Below, one piece after another: positions 1 through 7,296 of a stretch of DNA of 64,000 bases. Origin of the DNA: Geodermatophilus pulveris (GTDB taxonomy: Bacteria > Actinomycetota > Actinomycetes > Mycobacteriales > Geodermatophilaceae); NCBI RefSeq assembly GCF_900188375.1, contig NZ_FZOO01000009.1:1-64000 (forward strand), given 5' to 3'. Position 1 is the first letter of the stretch; the number at the start of each line of letters is the position of its first letter. The translations under genes were made by a program, and so were the position numbers. The notes beneath the pieces are model-generated. The model saw only the letters and a list, made by a program, of their open reading frames with translations, did no database searches and was not told where the DNA came from.

Positions 1-93
1 GAGACCGTCACCGATCAGGTGCAGGTCGACGAGACCGTCCGCAAGGAGGAGATCGAGGTCGACGGCCCCGGCACCACGGACCGCCGCAGCTGA
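1..93 (+). CDS. C-terminal end of a DUF2382 (YsnF/AvaK)-type stress protein, partial
   Basis: The reading frame enters from the left edge and stops at TGA 91-93. The 30 visible residues are charged and contain a V-R-K-E-E-I-E-V-D-G stretch, which resembles the end of DUF2382 domains, often joined to PRC-barrel domains in actinobacterial stress proteins. Only the tail is visible, so the family is a pattern match and the function is not shown. About 150 bases without a gene follow before the next start. Confidence 0.6.
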   Translation, partial: ETVTDQVQVDETVRKEEIEVDGPGTTDRRS

Positions 94-247
94 GCTCCCC
101 GCCCGGCAGGCCCGGGCACCTGACGGCGGTGGCCGGCCGAGGAGACCGCTCCCGGCCGGCCATCTGCCGTCCCGGGAGCCGGCCCCGATCCGGGCGCCGC
201 CCGACCGGGCAGGGCCGTTCCGCCGGCCCGGGTGGGATGCTCGGGAC

Positions 248-1165
248 GTGAGCGAGACCACGGTGCTGCCGGTGCCCGGAGCGGACGGCGCGTTCGGCGG
301 GCCGGACGAGCTGGCCGCGGCGCTCGAGACGACCGGCTACCTGCCCGACGAGGGGCTGGCCACCGCCGCCTTCCTGGCGCTGGCGATGCACCGCCCGCTG
401 TTCCTCGAGGGCGAGGCGGGCGTCGGCAAGACCGCGCTGGCCCGCGCCCTGGCCGAGGTCACGGGGAGGCCGCTGTACCGGCTGCAGTGCTACGAGGGGC
501 TGGAGGCCAGCCAGGCGCTCTACGACTGGGACTTCGGCCGGCAGCTGCTGCACCTGCGCGCCGCCGAGGCCGCGCACGCCACCGCCGACACCGAGACGCT
601 CGAGGCCTCCCTCTACGACCGCCGCTTCCTGCTCGCCCGCCCGCTGCTGCAGGCGCTGGAGGACTCCCCGAGCGTGCTGCTCGTCGACGAGGTCGACCGC
701 GCCGACGACGAGTTCGAGGCCTTCCTGCTCGAGGTCCTCTCCGACTTCACCATCTCCATCCCCGAGCTCGGCACCGTCCGCGCGCAGACACCCCCGCTGG
801 TGGTGCTCACCTCCAACCGCACCCGCGAGGTGCACGACGCGCTCAAGCGGCGCTGCCTGTACCACTGGCTGGCCCACCCCGACTTCGACCGCGAGGTGGC
901 GATCCTGCGTCGCCGGCTGCCCGACGTGACCGAGCGGCTGACCCGCGAGGTGGCCCGCGCGACGGCGAAGCTGCGCACCCTGGACCTGCTCAAGCCCCCC
1001 GGCGTGGCCGAGGCGATGGACTGGGCCACCGCGCTGCACACCCTCGGCGCCCGGGACCTGGACCCGGACGTCGCCGCCCGCACGCTGGGTGCGGTCCTCA
1101 AGTACCGGGAGGACACCGACCGCGTGCACGCGATGGCGAGGGGGGCGCTGTTCGGTGGCGGCTGA
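248..1165 (+). CDS. MoxR-family AAA+ ATPase (CoxD-like)
   Basis: A 305-residue AAA+ ATPase. Walker A is GEAGVGKT (about residues 55-62), Walker B is VLLVDEVDRAD, and a TSNRTRE sensor region follows. CoxD-type MoxR ATPases work with a VWA partner to mature the active site of molybdenum hydroxylases such as CO dehydrogenase; the next genes encode a CoxE-like VWA protein, XdhC and a MOSC protein, which supports this role. The start is GTG. The enzyme genes that could be its client (coxSLM) lie 27 kb downstream, so the pairing is inferred. MoxR ATPases with other clients look similar. Confidence 0.88.
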   Translation: MSETTVLPVPGADGAFGGPDELAAALETTGYLPDEGLATAAFLALAMHRPLFLEGEAGVGKTALARALAEVTGRPLYRLQCYEGLEASQALYDWDFGRQLLHLRAAEAAHATADTETLEASLYDRRFLLARPLLQALEDSPSVLLVDEVDRADDEFEAFLLEVLSDFTISIPELGTVRAQTPPLVVLTSNRTREVHDALKRRCLYHWLAHPDFDREVAILRRRLPDVTERLTREVARATAKLRTLDLLKPPGVAEAMDWATALHTLGARDLDPDVAARTLGAVLKYREDTDRVHAMARGALFGGG

Positions 1166-1177
1166 AGCCCCCGGCAC

Positions 1178-1227
1178 AGGAGGCAACACCCACGTCTCGA
1201 GGGCCCACAACGTGGGTGTCGCCTCCC
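1178..1227. repeat. 18-bp imperfect inverted repeat between the MoxR and VWA genes
   Basis: Arms 1178-1195 and 1210-1227 pair at 16 of 18 positions around a 14-base loop that holds CTCGAGGGCCC. The left arm contains AGGAGG. The hairpin lies exactly at the junction of two co-directional genes and overlaps the candidate start codons of the VWA gene. It could be an mRNA processing or attenuation hairpin, a protein site or a mobile palindromic repeat; the window has no second copy that I can see. Confidence 0.7.
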
Positions 1228-2339
1228 ATGCCTCACGGCGGCGGGACGTCGTCGACACCGTGCTCGGCTTCGCGCGCACGCTGCGCGTCGCCGGGGTGGG
1301 CGCCTCCCCGGACCGGGTCGAGGCGATGCTGGCCGCCGTCGCCGCCCTCGACGTCCTCGACGCCACCGACGTCTACTGGTCCGGCCGGCTGACCCTCTGC
1401 GCCGGCCCGGACGACCTGGAGCGCTACGACTCCGCCTTCGCCGCGTACTTCGGCGGCGAGTCGCCGCGGCCGGTGCCCCCCGCGCCGCGGGAGGTCCAGC
1501 GGACGGTCACCACCGCCCCGCTGGACCCCGGCCCCGGCGAGGGGGACGGCGACACGCCTCCGGAGATGTCCGGGCAGGCCAGCGCGGACGAGGTGCTGCG
1601 GCACCGGGACGTCGCGGAGCTCACCGGCGCCGAGCGCGAGCAGCTGCGCCGGCTGTTCGCGCTGCTCACCCCGGCCGCGCCGATGCGGCTGTCCCGCCGC
1701 CGGCGGCCCGGGCCGCACGGCGCCGTCCACGCCTCCCGCACCGTGCGGCGCGCGCTGCGCGACGGTGGCGAGGTCACCCGGCTGCTGCACCGGCGGGCCC
1801 GCCCGCGCCCCCGCCGGGTGGTCCTGCTGGTCGACGTGTCCGGCTCGATGAGCCCCTACGCCGACGCGCTGCTGCGCTTCGCGCACGCCGCCGTCCGGGC
1901 GCACCCGGCGGTGACCGAGGTGTTCACGGTGGGCACCCGGCTGACCCGGGTGACCCGGGAACTGCGGCTGCGCGACCCGGACAAGGCGCTCGCGGCCAGC
2001 GGCTCGGCGATCCCGGACTGGTCCGGCGGCACCCGGCTCGGCGAGGTGCTCAAGGCGTTCCTCGACCGCTGGGGCCAGCGCGGCACGGCCCGCGGCGCGA
2101 TCGTCGTGGTCTGCAGCGACGGCTGGGAGCGGGGCGGCACCGACGTCCTGGCCGGGCAGATGGAGCGGCTGCAGCGGCTGGCGCACGCGGTCGTGTGGGT
2201 CAACCCGCACAAGGGGCGCGAGGGCTACCAGCCGCTCACCGGCGGGATGCAGGCGGCGCTGCCGTCGGTCGACCACTTCGTGGCCGGGCACAGCCTGGCC
2301 GCGTTCCAGGAACTGGCAGGGGTGATCCAGCGTGCGTGA
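1212..2339 (+). CDS. VWA-domain protein of the CoxE family
   Basis: About 375 residues. The C-terminal half is a von Willebrand A domain with a MIDAS motif DVSGSMS near residue 208, a later SGGTRLGE segment and CSDGWERGG. The middle is proline-rich and basic. CoxE-type proteins pair with MoxR ATPases to mature molybdenum hydroxylases. Start choice: GTG 1212 has GAGGG eight bases upstream and fits family length; GTG 1155, which overlaps the MoxR stop, is also in frame with GAGGGGGG upstream and would put the hairpin inside the coding region. The stop overlaps the XdhC start by eight bases. Confidence 0.87.
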   Translation: MGVASHASRRRDVVDTVLGFARTLRVAGVGASPDRVEAMLAAVAALDVLDATDVYWSGRLTLCAGPDDLERYDSAFAAYFGGESPRPVPPAPREVQRTVTTAPLDPGPGEGDGDTPPEMSGQASADEVLRHRDVAELTGAEREQLRRLFALLTPAAPMRLSRRRRPGPHGAVHASRTVRRALRDGGEVTRLLHRRARPRPRRVVLLVDVSGSMSPYADALLRFAHAAVRAHPAVTEVFTVGTRLTRVTRELRLRDPDKALAASGSAIPDWSGGTRLGEVLKAFLDRWGQRGTARGAIVVVCSDGWERGGTDVLAGQMERLQRLAHAVVWVNPHKGREGYQPLTGGMQAALPSVDHFVAGHSLAAFQELAGVIQRA

Positions 2340-3453
2340 CGTGCTCGAGGACCTGGTCGGCTGGTGGCAGGCGGGCGAGACCGTCGGGATGGGCACGGTG
2401 GTGGCCACCTGGCGCTCGGCCCCTCGCCCGGCCGGCGCGTCGATGCTGGTCGGGCCGGACGGCACCGCGGTCGGCAGCGTGTCCGGCGGCTGCGTCGAGG
2501 GCGCGGTGTACGAGGAGGCCAGGGACGTCGTCGAGAGCGGCGTCCCGACCCTCGAGCGGTACGGCGTCAGCGACGACGACGCCTTCGCCGTCGGGCTGAC
2601 CTGCGGCGGGATCCTCGACGTCTTCGTCGAGTCGGTGTCGCGCGAGTCCTTCCCCGAGCTCGGCGAGGTCGCCGAGTCGGTGGAGTCGCACGAGCCGGTC
2701 GCCGTCGTCACCTGCGTCGCCGGCCCGGAGGACCGGGTGGGACGGCGGCTCGTGGTCTGGCCCGACCGCAGCTCCGGCACCCTCGGCCTGCAGCGTCTGG
2801 ACGACGCCGTGGCCGACGACGCCCGAGGCATGCTGGCCGCCGGCCGCACCGGGATGCTGCACGTCGGGCACGACGGCGAGCGCCGCGGCGACGACCTGTC
2901 GCTGTTCGTCAACGCCTTCGCCCCGGCCGCCCGGATGGTCGTGTTCGGCGCCATCGACTTCGCCGCCGCCGTCGCCCGGGTCGGCGCCTTCCTCGGCTAC
3001 CGCGTGACCGTGTGCGACGCGCGGCCGGTGTTCGCCACGCCCAAGCGCTTCCCCGACGCGCACGAGGTCGTCGTCGAGTGGCCGCACCGCTACCTGCAGG
3101 CCGAGGTCGACGCCGGCCGGATCGACGAGCGCACGGTGCTGTGCGTGCTCACCCACGACCCGAAGTTCGACGTCCCGCTGCTGGAGGTCGCGCTGCGGCT
3201 GCCGGTCGCCTACGTGGGCGCGATGGGCTCGCGGCGCACGCACGAGGAGCGGCTGGTGCGGCTGGAGGAGGCGGGCCTGACCAAGGAGGAGCTGACCCGG
3301 CTGTCCTCGCCGATCGGCCTGGACCTCGGCGCCCGCACCCCGGAGGAGACGGCGGTCTCGATCGCCGCGGAGATCATCGCCGGGCGCTGGGGCGGCTCGG
3401 GGGAGCGGCTGACCGGCACCGACGGCCCGATCCACCGGACGGCCGACCGTTAG
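2332..3453 (+). CDS. XdhC/CoxF-family molybdenum hydroxylase maturation protein
   Basis: A 373-residue protein with the XdhC_CoxI N-terminal domain (SGGCVEGAVYEEA) and a C-terminal Rossmann-like XdhC_C domain ending in a GAMGSRRTHEER motif. XdhC proteins bind molybdenum cofactor and promote its sulfuration before insertion into xanthine-dehydrogenase-family enzymes. GTG start overlapping the CoxE stop, so it is translationally coupled. It is followed by a hairpin element and a MOSC protein, and together these form a maturation set for molybdenum enzymes. Confidence 0.9.
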   Translation: MRDVLEDLVGWWQAGETVGMGTVVATWRSAPRPAGASMLVGPDGTAVGSVSGGCVEGAVYEEARDVVESGVPTLERYGVSDDDAFAVGLTCGGILDVFVESVSRESFPELGEVAESVESHEPVAVVTCVAGPEDRVGRRLVVWPDRSSGTLGLQRLDDAVADDARGMLAAGRTGMLHVGHDGERRGDDLSLFVNAFAPAARMVVFGAIDFAAAVARVGAFLGYRVTVCDARPVFATPKRFPDAHEVVVEWPHRYLQAEVDAGRIDERTVLCVLTHDPKFDVPLLEVALRLPVAYVGAMGSRRTHEERLVRLEEAGLTKEELTRLSSPIGLDLGARTPEETAVSIAAEIIAGRWGGSGERLTGTDGPIHRTADR

Positions 3454-3510
3454 GCCCCGTCCCGGGCCCCGCCGCGAGCGTGCGAGGGGTGGGGAGGACG
3501 GGGTCCTCCT
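3454..3510 (-). repeat. Structured intergenic repeat, copy 1
   Basis: Copy of a two-stem element also found at 25611, 26956 and 63283. Read on the minus strand it has an AGGACC lead, an outer stem CCCCGTC/GACGGGG (3497-3503 with 3455-3461) and the conserved core CTCGCACGCTCGCGGCGGGG. Unlike the other three copies, its lead does not follow a stop codon of a gene on the same strand: it lies directly after the xdhC stop in inverted orientation and just before the MOSC start. Confidence 0.65.
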
Positions 3511-3520
3511 GCGGTACGAG

Positions 3521-4072
3521 GTGGAGGTCGTCGCGCTGCTCGCCTCGCCGGTGCACCGCTACGACGGGCGGCCCGCCGGGCCGGTGCCCCCGCAGGACGG
3601 CGACCGCCGCACGGCGGTCGAGGTGCGCGCCGGGTACGGCGTCGTCGGCGACCGCTACGCCGGCCGTCCCGCCCACCGCGACGCGCAGCTGACCGTGCTC
3701 GCCGTCGAGGCGCTGGAGGCGGTGGCCGCCGCGGTCGGTGCCGCGCCGTTCGACCCGCACCTGGCCCGGCGCACCGTCGTCCTGCGCGGTGCGGAGGTCG
3801 AGGCGCTGCGCGCGCAGCGGTTCGCCCTGGACTGCGGCGACGGGCCGGTGGTGCTCGGCGGCGGGCGGCCGGCCCACCCGTGCGCCTGGCTGGACGTCGT
3901 CCTCGCCCCGGGCGCGCACGCGGCGGCGCGCGGCCGCGGCGGGGTGCGCTGCGCCGCGCTCTCGGACGGCGTGCTGCGGCTCGGACCCGCGGTGCTCAGC
4001 AGCGCCGTCCCGCTGGACCCGGCGCGGGCCGGGGACGCCGTGCGGCCGGCCCGGCGGCCCGCCCCGGCCTGA
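3521..4072 (+). CDS. MOSC-domain-like protein
   Basis: A 183-residue protein. Visible MOSC-like elements are an early GVVGDRYAGRP segment, a PCAWLDVVLAPGA stretch with the cysteine expected to bind cofactor sulfur, and a late RGGVRCAALSDGVLRLG. MOSC domains bind molybdenum cofactor or move its sulfur, as in MOCOS. It follows xdhC, so a role in sulfurating molybdenum hydroxylases is likely. GTG 3521 is the first standard start after the hairpin element; CTG 3509 is also in frame. It ends eight bases from a convergent gene. Confidence 0.72.
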   Translation: MEVVALLASPVHRYDGRPAGPVPPQDGDRRTAVEVRAGYGVVGDRYAGRPAHRDAQLTVLAVEALEAVAAAVGAAPFDPHLARRTVVLRGAEVEALRAQRFALDCGDGPVVLGGGRPAHPCAWLDVVLAPGAHAAARGRGGVRCAALSDGVLRLGPAVLSSAVPLDPARAGDAVRPARRPAPA

Positions 4073-4080
4073 CTCGCGGC

Positions 4081-5100
4081 TCAGCCCAGGACGGTGCGGA
4101 CGGCGGCCGGCGCGTCGGTGGCCCGCCGCAGCGCCGCCACCCGGCCACCCCCGGCGGTGGCCAGGGCGGCGCAGCCGGCCACCGACTCCAGGTCCTCGGC
4201 CAGGGACAGCACGTGCAGCCGGGCGCCCGCGCGGGCCAGGGCCGCGGCCGCCGGCAGCGGGTCGGGGCTCTCGGTGGCCAGCCCGTCGGAGAGCAGCAGC
4301 ACGTCGCGGGCGGCCGCCCGCGCCCGGGCCAGCTGGGCGGCTGCCGTCCGCAGGCCCAGGTCGAGGTCGGTCGTCCCGCCGCCGCGCAGGTCGAACAGCC
4401 GGTCGACGGCGACGTCGGCGCGCGGGTCGGCCGACAGCGGGCGCAGCACCACCGCCTTCGACCAGAACGCGACGACGGCGAGCTCGTCGCCCGGCCGCAT
4501 CCGCTGCGCCAGCGCCGCGGCGGTCAGCACGGCGACGGCGAGCTCGTCCCCGGCCACCGACCCGGAGGCGTCGACCAGCAGCACGCAGGCCCGGCCGGTG
4601 GCCCGCCAGCCGCGGGTGTGCAGGTGGTCGGCGCGCCAGTGCGGCTCGGCGCCGCGGGCGGCCAGCGTGGCGTCCAGGTCGACGTCGCTGCCGGTGTCGT
4701 CCCGGCGGGTCACCACCCGGCGGGTGCCCGGCCGGTCGGGGACGCCGGTGCGCGGGGCGGCCACCGGCAGCCGGGCGGCCAGGGCGCGCGCGGCGGCGCG
4801 CAGCCCGGGGTCGAACGCGCGGCCCAGCGCGGTGAGCAGCCGGGTGGCGGCCTCCGGGTCCCGCTCGGCGAGGTCGCGCAGCGCCTGCTCGTCCAGCTGG
4901 CCGGCCTGCGGGGAGACCTGGTGGAACTCCGGGTGCGCGCGGCTGAGCTCGTCGCGGCCGGCCCGGCGGGCGGCGTGCCGGCGCAGCAGCTGCTCGACGT
5001 CGGCGGGGTCCTCGACCGCGGCCGGCTGCGGCGGGCGCCCGCCCGGCGGCGGGGGCGCCGGTGCACCGGGGGAGGGCGGGTCCGCCGCGTCGGCGGTCAG
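4081..5100 (-). CDS. VWA-domain protein paired with AAA ATPase
   Basis: About 339 residues. The MIDAS motif DASGS lies near residue 178 and a GGGTTDLDLGL segment follows. The N-terminal third (LLRRHAARRAGRDELSRAHP and onward) reads as ordinary coding sequence, but no ATG, GTG or TTG is in frame between a TGA at 5114 and GTG 4764. The likely start is therefore CTG 5100-5098, forming a CTGA overlap with the stop of the AAA gene and preceded by GAGGAG. GTG 4764 would cut 112 residues. Such proteins act with MoxR-type ATPases as chaperones for metal or cofactor insertion. Third gene of the alcohol dehydrogenase operon. Confidence 0.78.
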   Translation of the reverse strand: MTADAADPPSPGAPAPPPPGGRPPQPAAVEDPADVEQLLRRHAARRAGRDELSRAHPEFHQVSPQAGQLDEQALRDLAERDPEAATRLLTALGRAFDPGLRAAARALAARLPVAAPRTGVPDRPGTRRVVTRRDDTGSDVDLDATLAARGAEPHWRADHLHTRGWRATGRACVLLVDASGSVAGDELAVAVLTAAALAQRMRPGDELAVVAFWSKAVVLRPLSADPRADVAVDRLFDLRGGGTTDLDLGLRTAAAQLARARAAARDVLLLSDGLATESPDPLPAAAALARAGARLHVLSLAEDLESVAGCAALATAGGGRVAALRRATDAPAAVRTVLG

Positions 5101-5990
5101 CCTTTTCCCAGCTCCTCACCCGCCCGGCGCCAGATGTCGGCGACGACGTCCTCGACCGGGCGGGCCGCGCCGTCGGCGAGGGTGACCTTGCCGGTGAGCG
5201 CGGCGAGGGCGGCGTCCAGGCCGGTGGTGTCCCCGCCGGCGCCCTCCTGCCCCCGGACGACGGCCAGCTCCACCGCGATCAGCACGGTGTCGATCGCGCC
5301 GCGCACCGAGGCGCCGATCCGCAGCTCCGGGTGGTCGCGGGTGATCCGCACCGTGCGCACCGCGCGGGCGACCAGCGGCGCGGGGCCCCCGGTCGCGGCG
5401 GCCACGACCGCCAGCTCGGCGTCCTCGTCCTGGTAGCCCATGGCGACCCGGCAGGACCGGTCGTACAGGGCGGGGGTGACCCGCGCGGTGCCCACCGCGT
5501 CGAACGGGTTCATCGCCGCGACCAGCCGGAAGGTGGGCCGGGCGGCGACCCGGCCGTAGCGGGGCACGTGCATCTCCCGCTCGGACAGCACGCCGAGCAG
5601 GACGTTCATCGTCTCCTCGGGCACCCGGTTGAGCTCCTCGACGTAGAGGACGGCGCCGTCGGTCATCGCCCGGGTCAGCGGGCCGGGGACGAAGTTCTCC
5701 GGTCGGTAGTCCTCGGTGAGCACCCGGGAGGCGTCGTGGTGTCCGACCAGCCGGGTCGGGGTGAGCTCGGCGTTGCCCTCGACCAGCACGAGCGGCACGC
5801 CGGCGCCGTCGGCCAGCGCGCGCAGCAGCGTGGTCTTGCCGGTGCCCGGCGGGCCCTCGAGCAGCACGTTGCGGCCGGCCGACAGGGCGGCGGCGACCAC
5901 CTCGGCCTCCCGGACGCGCGCGACCACCCGCTCGCGGGCCACCCGGACCATGCCGGTGACGTCCAGCCGCCGTGCGGGGGTGGTGGTCAC
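5097..5990 (-). CDS. MoxR-family AAA+ ATPase linked to nicotinoprotein alcohol dehydrogenase
   Basis: A 297-residue AAA+ ATPase: Walker A GPPGTGKT (46-53), Walker B VLYVEELNR, and a sensor segment AAMNPFDAVG. It differs clearly from the CoxD-like ATPase at 248. GTG start 63 bases downstream of the alcohol dehydrogenase stop, same strand, so probably one transcript; its own stop overlaps the VWA start by four bases. By analogy with NorQ/NorD and CbbQ/CbbO pairs, the ATPase and VWA partner may remodel or load a metalloenzyme. The dehydrogenase is the nearest candidate client, which is inference. Confidence 0.85.
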   Translation of the reverse strand: MTTTPARRLDVTGMVRVARERVVARVREAEVVAAALSAGRNVLLEGPPGTGKTTLLRALADGAGVPLVLVEGNAELTPTRLVGHHDASRVLTEDYRPENFVPGPLTRAMTDGAVLYVEELNRVPEETMNVLLGVLSEREMHVPRYGRVAARPTFRLVAAMNPFDAVGTARVTPALYDRSCRVAMGYQDEDAELAVVAAATGGPAPLVARAVRTVRITRDHPELRIGASVRGAIDTVLIAVELAVVRGQEGAGGDTTGLDAALAALTGKVTLADGAARPVEDVVADIWRRAGEELGKG

Positions 5991-6053
5991 GCTGCTCCTC
6001 GGTGGACACGCGGCCGGGGCGCCCCGGGAAGGGACGCCCCGGCCGCGAGGGGG

Positions 6054-7181
6054 CTACGAGTGGATGAGCACGCCGCGGATGTTCCTGCCCGCGTGCATGT
6101 CCTCGTAGCCCTCGTTGATCGTGTCGAGCGTGTACTGCTTGGTGACCAGCTCGTCGAGCTTGAGCCGCCCCTCCTGGTAGAGCCGCAGCATCTTGAGGAT
6201 GTCGGCGCTGGGGTTCTGGTCGCCGAACATGGCGCCCTTGATCTCCTTGGCGAAGAGGGTCAGCTCCCCGATGGAGATGGGCAGGCCGACCTGGGTGATG
6301 TCGCCGAGCCCGGTGACGACGACGACGCCGGCCTTGCGCACCGACGAGAACGCCTGGGCCACGTGCTCGCCCTTGGTGACGCCGATCGTCACGATGGCCT
6401 TGTCCGCGCCCTGGCCGTCGGTGACGCTGCGGGCGAAGTCCGCGGCCTCCTCGACGCCCTCGAACGCGTGGGTCGCCCCGAGCTCCTGGGCCTTCTCCCG
6501 CTTGAAGGCCACCGGGTCGACGGCGATGACGTGGCTGGCGCCGGCGAAGGCAGCGCCCTGCACCGCGTTGATGCCGATGCCGCCGATGCCCATGATGATG
6601 ACCGTCTCACCGGGCTGGACCTCCGCCGCGGTCACCGCCGAGCCCCAGCCGGTGCCGACGCCGCAGCCGGTGAGGCAGGCGACCTCCAGCGGGATGTCCT
6701 GGGGGATCTTCACCGTGGAGCGCACGTCGACGGTGGTGACCGCGGCGAAGGTGCCCAGGCCGCACATCTGGGAGACGGGCGTGCCGTCGGGGAGGGCGAA
6801 CCGGTAGCTCTCCTGGTCGTCCCAGCGGGACCCGTAGAGGAGGTTGGCGCCGGAGTCGCACAGGTACTGCATGCCGCCGGCGCACCAGCGGCACCGGCCG
6901 CAGCCGGGCAGGAAGGAGAAGACGACGTGGTCGCCCTCGGCGAAGCCCGGGGTGTTCGGGCCGACCGCGGTGACCACGCCGGAGCCCTCGTGGCCGCCGC
7001 ACATGGGGTAGTGGCCGGCGGGGATGTCGCCGGTGGCCACGTGGTCGTCGGAGTGGCACAGGCCGGAGGCGGCGAGCTCCACCTGCAACTCGCCCTGCCG
7101 CGGGTCGTCGACCACCAGGTCGGTGACCTCGTACTGGCCGGGGGCGGAGCGGATGATCGCCCCGCGGGTGTTGACGGGCAC
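6054..7181 (-). CDS. NDMA-dependent (mycofactocin-associated) zinc alcohol dehydrogenase
   Basis: A 375-residue medium-chain dehydrogenase. Seen: a catalytic zinc region CHSDDH and GHEG, a structural zinc loop CGRCRWCAGGMQYLC, and the NAD fold GIGGIGINAVQG. The sequence fits the nicotinoprotein family whose NAD(H) stays bound and is re-oxidised in vitro by N,N-dimethyl-4-nitrosoaniline; members of this family track with mycofactocin genes, present here 7 kb away. GTG 7181 is chosen because AGGAGG sits five bases upstream. First gene of an operon with an AAA ATPase and a VWA protein. A TACGGT hexamer about 40 bases upstream could be a -10 box. Confidence 0.88.
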   Translation of the reverse strand: MPVNTRGAIIRSAPGQYEVTDLVVDDPRQGELQVELAASGLCHSDDHVATGDIPAGHYPMCGGHEGSGVVTAVGPNTPGFAEGDHVVFSFLPGCGRCRWCAGGMQYLCDSGANLLYGSRWDDQESYRFALPDGTPVSQMCGLGTFAAVTTVDVRSTVKIPQDIPLEVACLTGCGVGTGWGSAVTAAEVQPGETVIIMGIGGIGINAVQGAAFAGASHVIAVDPVAFKREKAQELGATHAFEGVEEAADFARSVTDGQGADKAIVTIGVTKGEHVAQAFSSVRKAGVVVVTGLGDITQVGLPISIGELTLFAKEIKGAMFGDQNPSADILKMLRLYQEGRLKLDELVTKQYTLDTINEGYEDMHAGRNIRGVLIHS

Positions 7182-7296
7182 GGAGACCTCCTGTCTCTGG
7201 CATGCACCAGCGCATGACCGTGAGCCGCACCGTATGGCGTCTGTCACACCTTGGGTAGGCCGGTGCAACGTCGGGGGCACCTGCGACGCTGTCCGG

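Noticed and set aside
3374..7217. Very long open frames opposite the VWA, AAA and alcohol dehydrogenase genes
   Set aside because: They are Arg/Pro/Ala/Gly-rich shadows produced by extreme GC content; the opposite frames encode clear enzyme motifs.
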